NCBI RefSeq assembly: GCF_011761565.1
Contig: NZ_JAASRM010000001.1
Location: 1,674,139 to 1,738,138 of the forward strand
DNA: 64,000 bases
Direction: 5' to 3'
DNA from: Rhizomicrobium palustre
GTDB lineage: Bacteria > Pseudomonadota > Alphaproteobacteria > Micropepsales > Micropepsaceae
The translations under genes and the position numbers were made by a program. The notes below the pieces were generated by a model. It was not told the origin of the DNA and did no database searches. It was given only the letters and a program-made list of their open reading frames with translations. This document shows, one piece after another, positions 37,210 through 47,577 of the stretch (the stretch's first letter is position 1; the number at the start of each line of letters is the position of its first letter).

Positions 37210-38847
37210 ATGGCGATTGCCGCTAACCGTACCGAACTTCTGCAGATTGCGGATGCCGTCGCGCGCGATAAGTCGATCGACAAGCAAGTTGTGCTCGCCG
37301 CCATGGAAGAGGCGATGCAGCGCGCTGCCAAGGCCCGTTATGGCGCCGAAAACGAAATCAAGGTCGAGATCGACCCCAAGACCGGCGAAACCCATGTTTC
37401 GCGTTATCTGCACGTTGTGGAGCAGGTTGAGAACGACAAGACCGAAATCAGCCTCGCCGAAGCCCAGGGCCGCAATCCGAGCGCCATGATCGGCGACATC
37501 ATCGCCGAAACCCTGCCGCCGGTGGAATTCACCCGTATCGCCGCGCAGGGCGCCAAGCAGGTCATCGTGCAGAATGTGCGCGAGGCCGAGCGCGCCCGCC
37601 AGCATGAAGAATATAAGGACCGCATCGGCGAAATCATTCACGGCATCGTCAAGCGTTCGGAATTCGGCTCGGTGGTGGTCGATCTCGGTCGCGCCGAAGG
37701 CGTGGTGCGCCGCGATGAGATGATCCCGCGCGAAAACTTCCGCACCGGTGATCGCATCCGCGCCTATATCTATGACGTGCGTAAGGAAGCCCGCGGGCCG
37801 CAGATTTTCCTCTCGCGGTCGCATCCCCAGTTCATGGTCCGCCTCTTCGCGCAGGAAGTGCCGGAAATCTATGATGGCATCATCGAAATCCGCGCCGTGG
37901 CCCGCGATCCGGGTTCCCGCGCCAAGATCGCGGTGATCTCCAAGGATTCCTCCATCGATCCGGTCGGCGCTTGCGTCGGTATGCGCGGCGTGCGCGTGCA
38001 GGCGGTGGTGCAGGAACTGCAGGGCGAGCGTATCGACATCATTCCGTGGAGCAACGAACCGGCGACCTTCATCGTCAATGCGCTGGCCCCGGCGGAAGTC
38101 TCCAAGGTGGTGCTGGATGAAGATGCCCATCGCGTCGAAGTCGTGGTGCCGGACGAGCAGCTCTCGCTCGCTATCGGCCGCCGCGGCCAGAATGTGCGCT
38201 TGGCCTCCCAGCTCACCGGCTGGCAGATCGATATCCTGACCGAAGCCGAGGAATCGGAACGCCGTCAGAAGGAATTCGCCACCCGCACCAACCTCTTCAT
38301 GGAAGCGCTCGACGTCGACGAGACGGTCGCCCAGCTTCTCGCCTCCGAAGGCTTCGCCGAAATCGAAGACGTTGCCTATGTCGACCTCAACGAGCTCGCC
38401 TCGGTGGAAGGCTTTGACGAGGAAACGGCGCAGGAGCTGCAAACCCGCGCGGTCGAGCATATCGAAGCCCGCAACAAGGAAATGGACGACAAGCGGCGCG
38501 AGCTGGGCGTGGAAGACGCCGTGCTCGAAGTCGAAGGCGTCACCACCGCGATGGCGGCCTCTTTGGGCGAACATGAGATCAAGACGCTGGAAGATCTCGC
38601 CGGTTGTGCAACCGACGATCTGCTCGGCTATTCTGAAACCAGCAAGGGCGCCGATGGAAAGACGGAGCGCGTGCGCGTTCCGGGTGCCCTGGAAGGTTTC
38701 GACCTCACCCCTGATGACGCCAATGCCATCATCATGAAAGCGCGTGTCAAAGCGGGCTGGATTGAGGCGGAAGAGCTCGAAGAAGCCGCTGAAGAAGGTG
38801 AAGACGCCCCGGCGGACGGGGAAGACGTTTCGGAAGGTGAGGCATAA
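37210..38847 (+). CDS. nusA: Transcription termination/antitermination factor NusA
   Basis: A 545-residue NusA: N-terminal RNA-polymerase-binding domain, S1 domain ([25 protein letters not shown]), two KH domains ([39 protein letters not shown]), and C-terminal acidic repeat-like domains followed by a very acidic tail. It controls pausing, termination and antitermination. The ATG at 37210 matches the family; a TTG lies two codons earlier. It sits in the standard rimP-nusA-ylxR-infB order. Confidence 0.98.
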   Translation: MAIAANRTELLQIADAVARDKSIDKQVVLAAMEEAMQRAAKARYGAENEIKVEIDPKTGETHVSRYLHVVEQVENDKTEISLAEAQGRNPSAMIGDIIAETLPPVEFTRIAAQGAKQVIVQNVREAERARQHEEYKDRIGEIIHGIVKRSEFGSVVVDLGRAEGVVRRDEMIPRENFRTGDRIRAYIYDVRKEARGPQIFLSRSHPQFMVRLFAQEVPEIYDGIIEIRAVARDPGSRAKIAVISKDSSIDPVGACVGMRGVRVQAVVQELQGERIDIIPWSNEPATFIVNALAPAEVSKVVLDEDAHRVEVVVPDEQLSLAIGRRGQNVRLASQLTGWQIDILTEAEESERRQKEFATRTNLFMEALDVDETVAQLLASEGFAEIEDVAYVDLNELASVEGFDEETAQELQTRAVEHIEARNKEMDDKRRELGVEDAVLEVEGVTTAMAASLGEHEIKTLEDLAGCATDDLLGYSETSKGADGKTERVRVPGALEGFDLTPDDANAIIMKARVKAGWIEAEELEEAAEEGEDAPADGEDVSEGEA

Positions 38848-38992
38848 ACACCTGCCTCATCACCGCGTTTTGGTCATAGGCAAGCTCATTGGGACCGGAT
38901 ATAAGACCCGGCCTTAATGATCCGGATTTAACGAATAGGAGTAGCGCCGCTGTTTTTCGCTCTTACATCAGATATCACGGGGAGGGCGCCTC

Positions 38993-39691
38993 ATGCTGGC
39001 GGCCACCTCGGACGATGAGAGCGCCTTGCGCGAGCGGCGCTGCATTGCTTCCGGCGATATAGCGCCGGAAGACAGGCTCGTTCGGTTTGTCGTCAGCCCG
39101 GACGGCGAGGTCGTACCCGATCTCGACGGCAAGCTGCCTGGCCGTGGCCTCTGGCTCACGGCGGATGCCAAGGCTTTCGCCAAAGCCCTCGCCAAGAACG
39201 ATTTTTCCAAAGCCGCCAAGACCAAGGTCACGGCGCGTTCCGATCTTTTGGAGCATGTGGAGCGGCTTCTGACGGCCCGGCTCTTATCTGATCTCGGCAT
39301 GGCGCGCAGGGCAGGGCTGGTGGATAGCGGTTTCGACCAGGTGGTGCGGGCGCTCGACAAGAAAATCCCGCCGGTGGTGTTTTTCCACGCCTGCGATGGG
39401 GCCGAGGATGGCTATCGCAAGATCTTCGCCGCGCTGCATTCGCGCGAACTTAGCGGTGAAACCATCGGAATTTTGAGCCGTGACGAACTCTCCTTGGCGT
39501 TGGGCAAGGAGAATGTGGTACATGCCGCCATCCGGCCTTCGGCCCTGGCGAATCGACTGGTTCTGAACGCGAAGAGATTGGCGGGCCTGCGCGGCTCTCG
39601 CCCCGAATTGCAAAAGACCGAATTACAAAAGAACAGCAAGCCGAACAGCAAGGAGCCCCGTCCGAAGGGGGCAAACGAAAGTAGCTTATGA
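38993..39691 (+). CDS. ylxR: YlxR (DUF448) domain plus L7Ae-like RNA-binding protein
   Basis: A 232-residue fusion typical of alphaproteobacteria: an N-terminal YlxR/DUF448 domain ([41 protein letters not shown]) and a C-terminal ribosomal protein L7Ae/L30e-like domain ([26 protein letters not shown]). Both are RNA-related; YlxR proteins bind RNase P RNA in some bacteria. A lysine/asparagine-rich tail follows. The 145 bases between nusA and this gene contain no other gene. Its stop overlaps the infB start by four bases. Confidence 0.93.
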   Translation: MLAATSDDESALRERRCIASGDIAPEDRLVRFVVSPDGEVVPDLDGKLPGRGLWLTADAKAFAKALAKNDFSKAAKTKVTARSDLLEHVERLLTARLLSDLGMARRAGLVDSGFDQVVRALDKKIPPVVFFHACDGAEDGYRKIFAALHSRELSGETIGILSRDELSLALGKENVVHAAIRPSALANRLVLNAKRLAGLRGSRPELQKTELQKNSKPNSKEPRPKGANESSL

Positions 39692-42600
39692 GCGACACGA
39701 ACGATCCCAAAAAGCCCTCCGGCGCGCATAAAACGCTGTCGCTGAAGAAGACCGAGACCTCCACGGTCAAGCAGAGCTTCAGCCATGGCCGCACCAAGGC
39801 TGTGGTGGTGGAGAAGAAGCGTACCCGGGTTGAGCCCGGCAAGCCCGCACCTGCCGCGGCTGCTCCCGCACCGGCTCAGCCCCAGGCGAGCCAGACCAAG
39901 GTCAATCCGCCGGCTAATACCGCCGCGCCTGTGACCCCGCCGCCGCAGAACCGCCCCGGCGTGGTGCTGCGTCAGCTCACTGACGAGGAAAAGGCGCGCC
40001 GTGGCGCGGCCCTCGCCGGTGCCCGCGAAGCCGAAGTGGAAGCCCGCAAGGCTGCCGAGGAAGACGCCAAGCGCCGGGCCGAAGAAGAAGCCCGAGCCCG
40101 CGCCGAACGTGAAGCGGCCGCCAAGCGCAAAGCCGAAGAGGAAGCCCGCAAGGCCGCGGAAGAAGCTGCCAAGCGCCGCGCCGAGGAAGAGGCGCAGCGC
40201 CGTCTGGAACGTGAGGAGCGCGAAGAGCGCGCCCAGGCCGCGCCGCAGTCCGAACGTCCGGCGCAAGCTCCGCAAAATACTCAACAATATCAACAGCGTC
40301 CGGCTCAGCCGCCGCGTGCTCCGCAAGGTGATCGCCCGCAAGGGGACCGTCCGCAGGGCGGTGGTTACCAGGGCGATCGCGGCCCGCGTCCGGCTGGCGG
40401 TGGTTATCAAGGTGGCGGCGATCGTGGTCCGCGCCCGGCCGGTGGTGGCTATCAGGGCGGTGGCGATCGTGGTCCTCGCCCGGCTGGTGGCGGTTATCAG
40501 GGCGGCGGTGATCGTGGTCCGCGTCCGGCTGGTGGTGGCTATCAGGGCGGCGGCGATCGTGGTCCTCGCCCGGCTGGCGGTGGTTATCAAGGTGGCGGGG
40601 ACCGTGGTCCGCGTCCGGCTGGCGGTGGTTATCAGGGTGGCGGCGCTGGCGGTGGTCAGCGTGGTCCTGGTGGTTTCGGCGGTGGTGCAGGTGCGCGCGG
40701 TGGGGCAGGTTCGCCTCCGCCCGCAGCCAAGCCCGCAACGGGTGGTCCCGACGCGCCGCGTCGCCGCGCGCCCGGGGCAGAGGATGATGACCGCAAAAAA
40801 GGCGGCGTGAAAGCTCCGGTCAAAGCGCCTGCAGCCAAGAAGACTAACGAAGGTGATCGCCGTCGCGGCAAGCTGACGGTGACCAAGGCCTTGTCGGATG
40901 ATGACGAGCGTACGCGTTCGGTCGCCGCCTATCGCCGTCATTTGCAGCGCCTCAACAAGGGCCAGGCCGCGCAGGCCGCGGGTCCGGTTGGTCCGCGTGA
41001 AGTCACCATTCCTGAAAACATCGCCGTTTCGGAACTGGCCAACCGTATGGCCCGCCGTGCGGTGGATGTGATCAAGGTCTTGATGAAGAACGGCATTATG
41101 GCGACGGTGAACGATATCATCGATGCCGATACCGCCGAGCTGGTGGCGACCGAATACGGCCACACCGTCAAGCGCGTTGCCGATAGCGACGTGTTGGAAG
41201 GCCTTAAGGGCGGCGATGATGATGCCGAGGATATGGTGGTGCGTCCGCCGGTCGTGACCGTCATGGGTCACGTCGACCACGGCAAAACCAGCCTGCTCGA
41301 TGCCTTGCGCGCGACCGACGTGGCCGCGGGCGAAGCGGGCGGTATCACCCAGCACATCGGCGCCTATCAGGTGCAGATGCATAACGGTGCCCGCATCACC
41401 TTCCTCGACACGCCGGGCCACGCGGCCTTTACCGCGATGCGCGCGCGCGGCGCCAAGGTGACCGACATCGTCGTGCTGGTGGTTGCTGCCGACGACGGTG
41501 TGATGCCGCAAACGGTGGAAGCCATCGCCCATGCCAAGGCGGCGGGCGTTCCGATCATCGTGGCGATCAACAAGATCGATAAGGGCGACGCTGATCCGAT
41601 GCGGGTCAAGACCGAGCTCTTGCAGCACGAGATCCAGGTGGAAGACCTCGGCGGCGAAACCATCGCCGTGGAAGTCTCGGCCAAGAAGCATATCGGCCTC
41701 GACAAGCTGGAAGAATACATCCTGCTCCAGGCTGAGGTGCTCGATCTGAAGGCCAATCCCTTGCGTTCGGCCGAAGGCGCCATCATCGAAGCCAAGCTTG
41801 ATCGCGGCCGTGGGCCTGTGGCCACCGCCCTTGTCCAGCGCGGCACGTTGAAAGTCGGCGACATCGTCGTGGCCGGTTCCGAATGGGGCCGCGTCCGTCT
41901 GTTGCAGAACGATCGTGGCGAAACCGTCCTCATCGCGGGTCCCGCGGTGCCGGTGGAAATCCTCGGCCTTTCCGGTGCGCCGGAAGCCGGTGACGAATTC
42001 GTGGTGGTGGAAAACGAAGCGCGCGCCCGCGAGGTTACGGAATACCGTGCCCGCAAGCGCCGTGAAGCCCGCCAAGCCTCCAATTCGCGCCTCACCCTCG
42101 ACCAGCTTCTCAAGACCCGCGCCGCGGGCGAAAAGAAGCTCCTGCCGCTGGTCATCAAGGCCGACGTGCAGGGGTCTGCGGAAGCCATTCAGGGTGCGCT
42201 CGCCAAGCTCGGCACTGACGAAGTGGGTGCGCAGGTGCTGCAATCCGGCGTCGGCGGTATCACCGAAAGCGATGTGATCCTGGCCCATGCCTCGGGCGCG
42301 GCGATCATCGGCTTCAACGTTCGCGCCGATAAGCAGGCGCGTGAACGGGCCAAGCGCGATGGCGTCGAAATCCGCTACTACAACATCATCTACAATGTGG
42401 TGGATGACATCAAAGCGGCGCTCTCGGGCATGCTCACCCCGGAGACCCGCGAAAAGTTCCTCGGCAACGCGGAAATCCTCGAAGTCTTCTCGATCACCAA
42501 GGTCGGCAAGGTTGCGGGCTGCCGCGTCACCGAAGGCTTGGTGCGTCGTGGTGCCAAGGTCCGCCTCATCCGCGATCACGTCGTGATCCACGAAGGCGAG

Positions 42601-42747
42601 CTTTCCACGCTGAAGCGCTTCAAGGATGAAGTGAAGGAAGTGCAGACCGGCCAGGAATGCGGCATGGCCTTCACCAACTATCAGGACATCATGAAGGGCG
42701 ACATCATCGAAGCCTTCGAAGTCGAGACCATCCAGCGCGCCCTGTAA
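39688..42747 (+). CDS. infB: Translation initiation factor IF-2
   Basis: A 1019-residue IF-2, the GTPase that positions initiator tRNA on the 30S subunit. Residues 1-450 are a low-complexity N-terminal region: an alanine/lysine/glutamate coiled-coil stretch (about 100-190) and a glycine-rich tandem repeat (224-319). The G domain begins with [14 protein letters not shown] (near 527), then DTPGHAAF and NKID, followed by domains II-IV (for example the segment around 835-880 and the terminal IQRAL). The tandem repeat is unusual. A strong terminator follows the stop codon. Confidence 0.98.
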   Translation: MSDTNDPKKPSGAHKTLSLKKTETSTVKQSFSHGRTKAVVVEKKRTRVEPGKPAPAAAAPAPAQPQASQTKVNPPANTAAPVTPPPQNRPGVVLRQLTDEEKARRGAALAGAREAEVEARKAAEEDAKRRAEEEARARAEREAAAKRKAEEEARKAAEEAAKRRAEEEAQRRLEREEREERAQAAPQSERPAQAPQNTQQYQQRPAQPPRAPQGDRPQGDRPQGGGYQGDRGPRPAGGGYQGGGDRGPRPAGGGYQGGGDRGPRPAGGGYQGGGDRGPRPAGGGYQGGGDRGPRPAGGGYQGGGDRGPRPAGGGYQGGGAGGGQRGPGGFGGGAGARGGAGSPPPAAKPATGGPDAPRRRAPGAEDDDRKKGGVKAPVKAPAAKKTNEGDRRRGKLTVTKALSDDDERTRSVAAYRRHLQRLNKGQAAQAAGPVGPREVTIPENIAVSELANRMARRAVDVIKVLMKNGIMATVNDIIDADTAELVATEYGHTVKRVADSDVLEGLKGGDDDAEDMVVRPPVVTVMGHVDHGKTSLLDALRATDVAAGEAGGITQHIGAYQVQMHNGARITFLDTPGHAAFTAMRARGAKVTDIVVLVVAADDGVMPQTVEAIAHAKAAGVPIIVAINKIDKGDADPMRVKTELLQHEIQVEDLGGETIAVEVSAKKHIGLDKLEEYILLQAEVLDLKANPLRSAEGAIIEAKLDRGRGPVATALVQRGTLKVGDIVVAGSEWGRVRLLQNDRGETVLIAGPAVPVEILGLSGAPEAGDEFVVVENEARAREVTEYRARKRREARQASNSRLTLDQLLKTRAAGEKKLLPLVIKADVQGSAEAIQGALAKLGTDEVGAQVLQSGVGGITESDVILAHASGAAIIGFNVRADKQARERAKRDGVEIRYYNIIYNVVDDIKAALSGMLTPETREKFLGNAEILEVFSITKVGKVAGCRVTEGLVRRGAKVRLIRDHVVIHEGELSTLKRFKDEVKEVQTGQECGMAFTNYQDIMKGDIIEAFEVETIQRAL
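40357..40644 (+). repeat. 45-base tandem repeat inside infB
   Basis: One 39-base unit (40357-40395), five 45-base units (40396-40620) and a partial unit (to 40644) encode repeats of [15 protein letters not shown]. The units differ at third codon positions, so the peptide repeat is conserved more than the DNA. Confidence 0.95.
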
Positions 42748-42763
42748 TCGCGCGGGTTCAGTA

Positions 42764-42811
42764 TTCCGGCCATCTCGCGCGCAAAAGCGTGGGGTGGCCG
42801 GAAATTTTTTT
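42764..42811 (+). terminator. Rho-independent terminator after infB
   Basis: TTCCGGCCA (42764-42772) pairs with TGGCCGGAA (42795-42803), extended by G-U pairs, then AATTTTTTT. It separates infB from rbfA. Confidence 0.85.
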
Positions 42812-42877
42812 GACCCACCAGGTTCCAATCCTGGGTTCCTCGCGCCGGCGCGGGGAATGCTCTTCGGGAGTAGAAAA

Positions 42878-43345
42878 ATGCCCCGTCCTCGTTCCAGAGG
42901 AAATTCACGCCCCAATCAGGGTCCCACCCAGCGCCAGCTGCGCGTCGGCGAAACGCTGCGCCATGCGCTCGCGACGGTGCTGTTTCGCGGCGATATCCGC
43001 GATCCTGATCTCGCCGGTGTCTCGGTGACGATCACCCAGGTCGTGCCCTCGCCCGACATGCGCCACGCGACCGTCTTCTGCGAGCCTTTGGGCGGCAAGG
43101 AAGCCGACAAGATCGTTTCGGCCTTGAACCGCAACAAAGCCTATTTGCGCGGCCAGATGGGCCATCTCATCGATCTCAAATTCACCCCTGATCTGCGCTT
43201 CATCGAGGATAAGTCCTTCGCCGAGGCCGAAAAAATCGAGACCATCCTGAAATCGGCCCGGGTCCAGCAGGATCTGGCCGCCGAAGAGGGCGAAGACGAA
43301 GAACAAGAAGGCGAAGAGCCCGGGGAAGAGCATGGGAAGGCGTAA
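42878..43345 (+). CDS. rbfA: Ribosome-binding factor A
   Basis: A 155-residue KH-fold RbfA that binds immature 30S subunits and aids 16S rRNA processing. Family segments TQRQLRVGETLRHALATVL, DPDLAGVSVTITQVVPSPDMRHATVF and LRFIEDKSFAEAEKIE are visible; the acidic C-terminal tail (EEGEDEEQEGEE) is longer than in E. coli. The ATG at 42878 has GGGAG eight bases upstream; the frame continues further 5' through the infB terminator. It overlaps truB by 14 bases. Confidence 0.95.
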   Translation: MPRPRSRGNSRPNQGPTQRQLRVGETLRHALATVLFRGDIRDPDLAGVSVTITQVVPSPDMRHATVFCEPLGGKEADKIVSALNRNKAYLRGQMGHLIDLKFTPDLRFIEDKSFAEAEKIETILKSARVQQDLAAEEGEDEEQEGEEPGEEHGKA

Positions 43346-44276
43346 AAAGGGCAATCCCGTCCATGGCTGGGTGATTGTCGATAAGCCTTTGGGCGTGACC
43401 TCTACCCAGGCCGTTTCCATCGTCCGGCGGATTTTCGATGCCCAGAAGGCGGGCCATGCCGGGACCTTGGACCCGATGGCGACCGGCGTTCTGGCGGTGG
43501 CGCTCGGGGAAGCGACCAAAACCGTGCCCTACGCCATGGACTCGGCGAAAACCTATCAGTTCACCGCCACTTGGGGGGAATCCCGCGATTCCGACGACAC
43601 CGAAGGCGCTGTCACCGGCACCTCCGACAAGCGCCCGACGCGGGAAGAGATCGAAGCCCTTTTGCCCCGCTTTACCGGGCCTATCTCTCAGATTCCACCC
43701 AGCTATTCGGCGATCAAGGTCGATGGCGAGCGGGCCTATGACATCGCCCGGGACGGCGAAGAGGTCCATTTGGACGCCCGAACAGTGTTCGTTTCCTCGG
43801 TCCGGATCGTGGATATGCCTGATCCAAACCAAACGCTGTTCGAAATGCATTGCGGGAAGGGCACTTATGTACGTGCCTGGGCCCGCGATATGGGTCAGGC
43901 GCTCGGCTGCCTGGGCCATGTTTCAGCCTTGCGCCGGACGCAGGTGGGGTCATTCCGCGTCGAAGACGCCACCCCCCTGGAAACCTTGAAGGGTTTTATG
44001 CATAGTCCGGCCGCTTTTGAGCACTTGCGGCCCTTATCGACGGCGCTGGACGGCATCCCGGCGCTTGCCATTACGGGCCAAGACGTTACTCGCCTAAGAA
44101 GCGGTAATCCGATTCTGATCCGTCCGAACATGTTCGCGCGGATCACGGAAAGCCATTCCGGTGACGACGTCCAAGGGCTCACGGTCTATTGCGCGACCGG
44201 TGAAGGCGAACCCGTGGCACTCACGGAATTCGCAGCCGGCGAGTTAAGGCCGTTTCGCGTGTTTAACTTCGGATGA
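43332..44276 (+). CDS. truB: tRNA pseudouridine(55) synthase TruB
   Basis: A 314-residue enzyme converting U55 of the tRNA T loop to pseudouridine. N-terminal GWVIVDKPLGVTSTQAVSIV, the catalytic aspartate motif HAGTLDPMATGVL, and GKGTYVRAWARDMG are family hallmarks, with a C-terminal PUA-like extension. Start codon lies inside the 3' end of rbfA, showing translational coupling. rpsO follows after 15 bases. Confidence 0.97.
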   Translation: MGRRKKGNPVHGWVIVDKPLGVTSTQAVSIVRRIFDAQKAGHAGTLDPMATGVLAVALGEATKTVPYAMDSAKTYQFTATWGESRDSDDTEGAVTGTSDKRPTREEIEALLPRFTGPISQIPPSYSAIKVDGERAYDIARDGEEVHLDARTVFVSSVRIVDMPDPNQTLFEMHCGKGTYVRAWARDMGQALGCLGHVSALRRTQVGSFRVEDATPLETLKGFMHSPAAFEHLRPLSTALDGIPALAITGQDVTRLRSGNPILIRPNMFARITESHSGDDVQGLTVYCATGEGEPVALTEFAAGELRPFRVFNFG

Positions 44277-44291
44277 CCGGAAAGAAATACA

Positions 44292-44561
44292 ATGACGATT
44301 ACCGTAGAACGTAAAGCTCAGCTTATCTCTGAATATGCGACGAAGCCGGGCGATACCGGTTCGCCGGAAGTGCAGGTGGCGGTGCTCTCCGAGCGCATTA
44401 CCAACCTGACGGAGCATTTTAAGGGTCACGCCAAAGACCATCACTCGCGCCGCGGTCTGATCAAGATGGTCAACCAGCGCCGCAGCCTGCTCAACTACAT
44501 CAAAGGCATCGACGTGAAGCGCTATGAAGCGCTGATCGCGCGTCTGGGACTGCGCCGCTGA
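44292..44561 (+). CDS. rpsO: 30S ribosomal protein S15
   Basis: An 89-residue S15, the standard length. It binds 16S rRNA and in E. coli regulates its own mRNA. Conserved parts are [42 protein letters not shown] and [21 protein letters not shown]. The upstream AAAG before ATG is a weak ribosome-binding site. Confidence 0.98.
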   Translation: MTITVERKAQLISEYATKPGDTGSPEVQVAVLSERITNLTEHFKGHAKDHHSRRGLIKMVNQRRSLLNYIKGIDVKRYEALIARLGLRR

Positions 44562-44594
44562 TCGCGGGCCGATCCAAACAAGCTTTGAATGGAA

Positions 44595-44622
44595 GCACGC
44601 GCCTCCTTGTGGGGGCGCGTGC
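44595..44622 (+). terminator. Long hairpin in the rpsO-pnp gap
   Basis: GCACGCGCCTCC (44595-44606), loop TTGT, GGGGGCGCGTGC (44611-44622), twelve pairs with one G-U. No T-run follows. In other bacteria the rpsO-pnp region contains RNase III-processed stems that limit pnp expression, so processing is as likely as termination. Confidence 0.5.
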
Positions 44623-44706
44623 GCTCGGATTCTTGCCCGCCTGAAGCGCGGCTTGAAAATGCCGCACGGCAATCCGGCCGCGCGGGAATGAAGGAATACA
44701 TCTGAA

Positions 44707-46860
44707 ATGTTCAATATAACCCGCGAGGAAATCGACTGGGGCGGCCGCAAGCTGGTGCTTGAAACCGGCAAGATCGCTCGTCAGGCCGACGGCGCCGTTC
44801 TGGCCACCTATGGTGAGACCGTTGTGCTGGCCACTGTCGTCGGCGCCAAGGCTCCGAAGCCCGGCATCGACTTCTTCCCTCTGACCGTCAACTACCAGGA
44901 AAAGTATTTCGCCGCGGGCAAGATCCCGGGCGGCTATTTCAAGCGTGAAGGCCGTCCGACGGAGCGCGAGACCTTGATCTCGCGCCTGATCGACCGCCCG
45001 ATCCGCCCCTTGTTCGCCGATGGCTACAAGAACGAGACCCAGGTCATCGTGACCGTTCTCTCCCATGACATGGAGAACGACCCCGATGTGCTCGCGATGG
45101 TCGCCGCTTCTGCCGCCCTCACCATTTCCGGTCTGCCGTTCATGGGTCCGATTGGTGCTGCGCGCGTTGGCTATATCAATGGCGAATACGTCCTCAACAC
45201 CACTGTCGATCAGTTGCCGGAATCTCAGCTCGAACTCACCGTCGCCGGTACCGCCGATGCGGTGCTGATGGTGGAATCCGAAGCTCAGGAACTCTCCGAA
45301 GAGATCATGCTCGGCGCCGTGATGTTCGGCCATAAGTCGTTCCAGCCGGTGATCGATGCGATCATCCGTATGGCCGAGAAGGCCGCCAAGGAACCGCGCG
45401 ATCTGCCCGTCAACGACACCAAGGACATCATTGCCAAGGTGAAGGATTTCGTCGGCGCTGAATTGCTGGCTGCTTTCCAGATTCCGGAAAAGCAGGTCCG
45501 CTACGCCAAGAAGGACGAGATCAAGGCCAAGGCCGCCGCTGAGTTCACCGGCGAAGGCAAGCTCGACGACAACAAGTTCGGTGCCGTTTGGCACGATGTC
45601 GAAGCCCAGGTCATGCGCAACATGGTGCTCGACACCAAGAAGCGTATCGACGGGCGCGATCTCGTCACCGTCCGCCCGATCGTGGCTGAAGTCGGCATCC
45701 TGCCGCGCACCCATGGTTCGGCGCTGTTCACCCGCGGTGAAACCCAGGGCCTCGTTGTTGCCACCCTCGGCACCGGCGAAGACGAGCAGATGATCGACAG
45801 CCTGGAAGGCACCTACAAGCAGAACTTCATGCTGCACTACAATTTCCCCCCCTATTCGGTGGGTGAAACGGGCCGCATGGGATCGCCGGGCCGCCGTGAA
45901 ATCGGCCATGGCAAGCTTGCCTGGCGCGCCATCCATCCGATGCTGCCGAAGAAGGACGAGTTCCCCTACACCATTCGTCTGGTCTCCGAGATCACCGAGT
46001 CCAACGGCTCGTCCTCGATGGCGACGGTGTGCGGCTCCTCCCTGGCGCTGATGGATGCGGGCGTTCCGATTTCGCGTCCCATCGCCGGTATCGCCATGGG
46101 CCTGATCCTCGAAGGCGACCGCTATGCGGTTCTCTCCGACATCCTGGGTGATGAAGATCACCTCGGCGATATGGACTTCAAAGTGGCCGGCACCGAAATG
46201 GGCGTCACCTCTTTGCAGATGGACATCAAGATCGCCGGCATCACCGAAGAGATCATGAAGGTTGCCCTGCATCAGGCTAAGGGCGGCCGCATGCATATCC
46301 TCGGCGAAATGGCGAAGGCCATCACCTCGGCCCGTTCGGAACTTGGCGAACATGCCCCGCGCATCGAAACCATCCACATTCCAACCGATAAGATCCGTGA
46401 AGTGATCGGCTCGGGCGGCAAGGTGATCCGTGAGATCGTCGAAAAGACCGGCGCCAAGATCAACATCGAGGACGACGGCACGGTGAAGATCGCCTCTGCC
46501 GAAGCCGAGTCGATCCGCGCCGCTCTGAAGTGGATCAAGTCGATCGTGGCCGAGCCGGAAATCGGCGAGATCTACGACGGCAAGGTCGTGAAGGTGATGG
46601 ATTTCGGCGCCTTCGTGAACTTCTTCGGACCCAAGGACGGCCTCGTCCACATCTCCGAATTGGCCGCCAAGCGCGTCGCCAAGACTTCGGACGTGGTCAA
46701 GGAAGGCCAGGCTGTGAAGGTGAAGCTTTTGGGCTTCGATGATCGCGGCAAGGTGCGCCTCTCCATGAAGGTCGTCGATCAGGAAACCGGCGAAGACCTC
46801 ACCAAGAAGCAGGCCGAAGAAGCCGCCGCAGCGGCCAGCGAAGCGCCCAAGGCTGAATAA
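44707..46860 (+). CDS. pnp: Polyribonucleotide nucleotidyltransferase (PNPase)
   Basis: A 717-residue 3'-5' phosphorolytic exoribonuclease. Two RNase PH-like domains ([17 protein letters not shown]...; [33 protein letters not shown]), a helical linker, then KH ([22 protein letters not shown]) and S1 domains ([18 protein letters not shown]) are in normal order. It degrades mRNA and processes sRNAs, partly with RNase E. It follows rpsO as in most proteobacteria and ends at a terminator. Confidence 0.98.
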   Translation: MFNITREEIDWGGRKLVLETGKIARQADGAVLATYGETVVLATVVGAKAPKPGIDFFPLTVNYQEKYFAAGKIPGGYFKREGRPTERETLISRLIDRPIRPLFADGYKNETQVIVTVLSHDMENDPDVLAMVAASAALTISGLPFMGPIGAARVGYINGEYVLNTTVDQLPESQLELTVAGTADAVLMVESEAQELSEEIMLGAVMFGHKSFQPVIDAIIRMAEKAAKEPRDLPVNDTKDIIAKVKDFVGAELLAAFQIPEKQVRYAKKDEIKAKAAAEFTGEGKLDDNKFGAVWHDVEAQVMRNMVLDTKKRIDGRDLVTVRPIVAEVGILPRTHGSALFTRGETQGLVVATLGTGEDEQMIDSLEGTYKQNFMLHYNFPPYSVGETGRMGSPGRREIGHGKLAWRAIHPMLPKKDEFPYTIRLVSEITESNGSSSMATVCGSSLALMDAGVPISRPIAGIAMGLILEGDRYAVLSDILGDEDHLGDMDFKVAGTEMGVTSLQMDIKIAGITEEIMKVALHQAKGGRMHILGEMAKAITSARSELGEHAPRIETIHIPTDKIREVIGSGGKVIREIVEKTGAKINIEDDGTVKIASAEAESIRAALKWIKSIVAEPEIGEIYDGKVVKVMDFGAFVNFFGPKDGLVHISELAAKRVAKTSDVVKEGQAVKVKLLGFDDRGKVRLSMKVVDQETGEDLTKKQAEEAAAAASEAPKAE

Positions 46861-46883
46861 GCTTTAGGTTCTTGCGTTATATG

Positions 46884-46922
46884 AAACCGCCCGGCGAGCA
46901 ATCTCCGGGCGGTTTTGTTTTG
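46884..46922 (+). terminator. Rho-independent terminator after pnp
   Basis: AAACCGCCCGG (46884-46894), ten-base loop, CCGGGCGGTTTT (46905-46916), then GTTTT. The stem-loop begins 23 bases after the pnp stop. Confidence 0.88.
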
Positions 46923-46926
46923 AATT

Positions 46927-47355
46927 TCACCTCGCCCCCTTTGGGGGAGAGGTCGAAATGCGCAGCATTTCGGGTGAGGGGGCTGTCAACGTCCGAAAAA
47001 CCTCATCGAGAACAACCTCCGGCATCCGCAGGAATTCGTCATTCCAATAGCGCAGCACGACAAAGCCACTTGCCTTCAAATACGCGGTGCGTTCCGCGTC
47101 GTACTCTTCATGCTCAGCCAGCCCATGCTGGCCGCCATCAAGCTCGACGATCAGCTTCTGTTCGATACAAACGAAATCGGCGATGTATGGTCCAATCGGA
47201 TATTGGCGCTTGAATTTGTGGCCGCCGAATTTTCGCCCGCGCACCGCGAACCAGAATTTCTTTTCCGCATCGGTGGGGTCATGGCGCATGCGCCGCGCAT
47301 GTGAAATCAGCCTCTGTCCGGCTGCGCGGCGATGTATCGTTTTCTGAGAGACCAT
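46927..47355 (-). CDS. DUF559 (Vsr/endonuclease-like) protein framed by repeats
   Basis: A 142-residue protein of the DUF559 family, a PD-(D/E)xK-like nuclease fold related to the very-short-patch repair endonuclease. Signature blocks are ARRMRHDPTDAEKKFW, FKRQYPIGPYIADFVCIEQKLIVELDGGQH (Asp and Glu of the putative active site) and AYLKASGFVVLRYWNDE. The last ~18 residues (from about LTAPSPEM) are encoded within a palindromic repeat unit, and the start codon lies 5 bases from an inverted unit. Function of the family is unknown. Confidence 0.85.
   Translation of the reverse strand: MVSQKTIHRRAAGQRLISHARRMRHDPTDAEKKFWFAVRGRKFGGHKFKRQYPIGPYIADFVCIEQKLIVELDGGQHGLAEHEEYDAERTAYLKASGFVVLRYWNDEFLRMPEVVLDEVFRTLTAPSPEMLRISTSPPKGAR
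46928..46983 (+). repeat. Palindromic repeat unit, left flank of DUF559 gene
   Basis: First hairpin CCTC-GCCCCC, TTT, GGGGG-A-GAGG, then TCGAAATGC/GCATTTCG with a three-base loop, then GGGTGAGGGGG. It contains the 3' end of the DUF559 reading frame. Confidence 0.8.
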
Positions 47356-47359
47356 CGCT

Positions 47360-47414
47360 CCCCCTCACCCGCCCGGCTACGCCGGTCGACCTCTCCCCCA
47401 AGAGGGGGCGAGGT
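47360..47414 (-). repeat. Palindromic repeat unit, right flank of DUF559 gene (inverted)
   Basis: Inverted copy of the 46928-46983 unit: on the minus strand it reads AACCTCGCCCCC, TCTT, GGGGGAGAGGTCGA, a GCCGG-type inner hairpin and GGGTGAGGGGG. Confidence 0.8.
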
Positions 47415-47426
47415 TAGCACGTCTTT

Positions 47427-47480
47427 CACCTCTCCCCATTTCCGGGGGGAGAGGTCGGAGCGAAGCGACGGGTGCGGGGG
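47427..47480 (+). repeat. Third palindromic repeat unit (direct)
   Basis: CACCTCTCCCC...GGGGAGAGGTCGGAGCGAAGCGACGGGTGCGGGGG, the same two-part design as the unit at 46928, 13 bases after the inverted unit. Nothing else is seen in 47356-47577. Confidence 0.75.
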
Positions 47481-47577
47481 TATCTACGCTTGGAAACGTA
47501 TTCCAGAAACACAACCACCCCTTGAAATCCAGATTTCAGTCCTAAATCCATAAGGGTCGTCGGTTTGGAGTCCCGGA

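Noticed and set aside
40357..40644. Regularly spaced repeats suggestive of a CRISPR-like array.
   Set aside because: They are in-frame 45-base repeats coding for a glycine-rich peptide within infB, without spacers.
39412..42915. A very long open frame (1167 codons) on the minus strand opposite infB and ylxR.
   Set aside because: It is the shadow of the GC-rich infB gene; infB has strong family motifs and the antisense translation is low-complexity.
44500..46650. Long minus-strand frame opposite pnp.
   Set aside because: PNPase motifs on the plus strand leave no doubt; the antisense product shows no motif.
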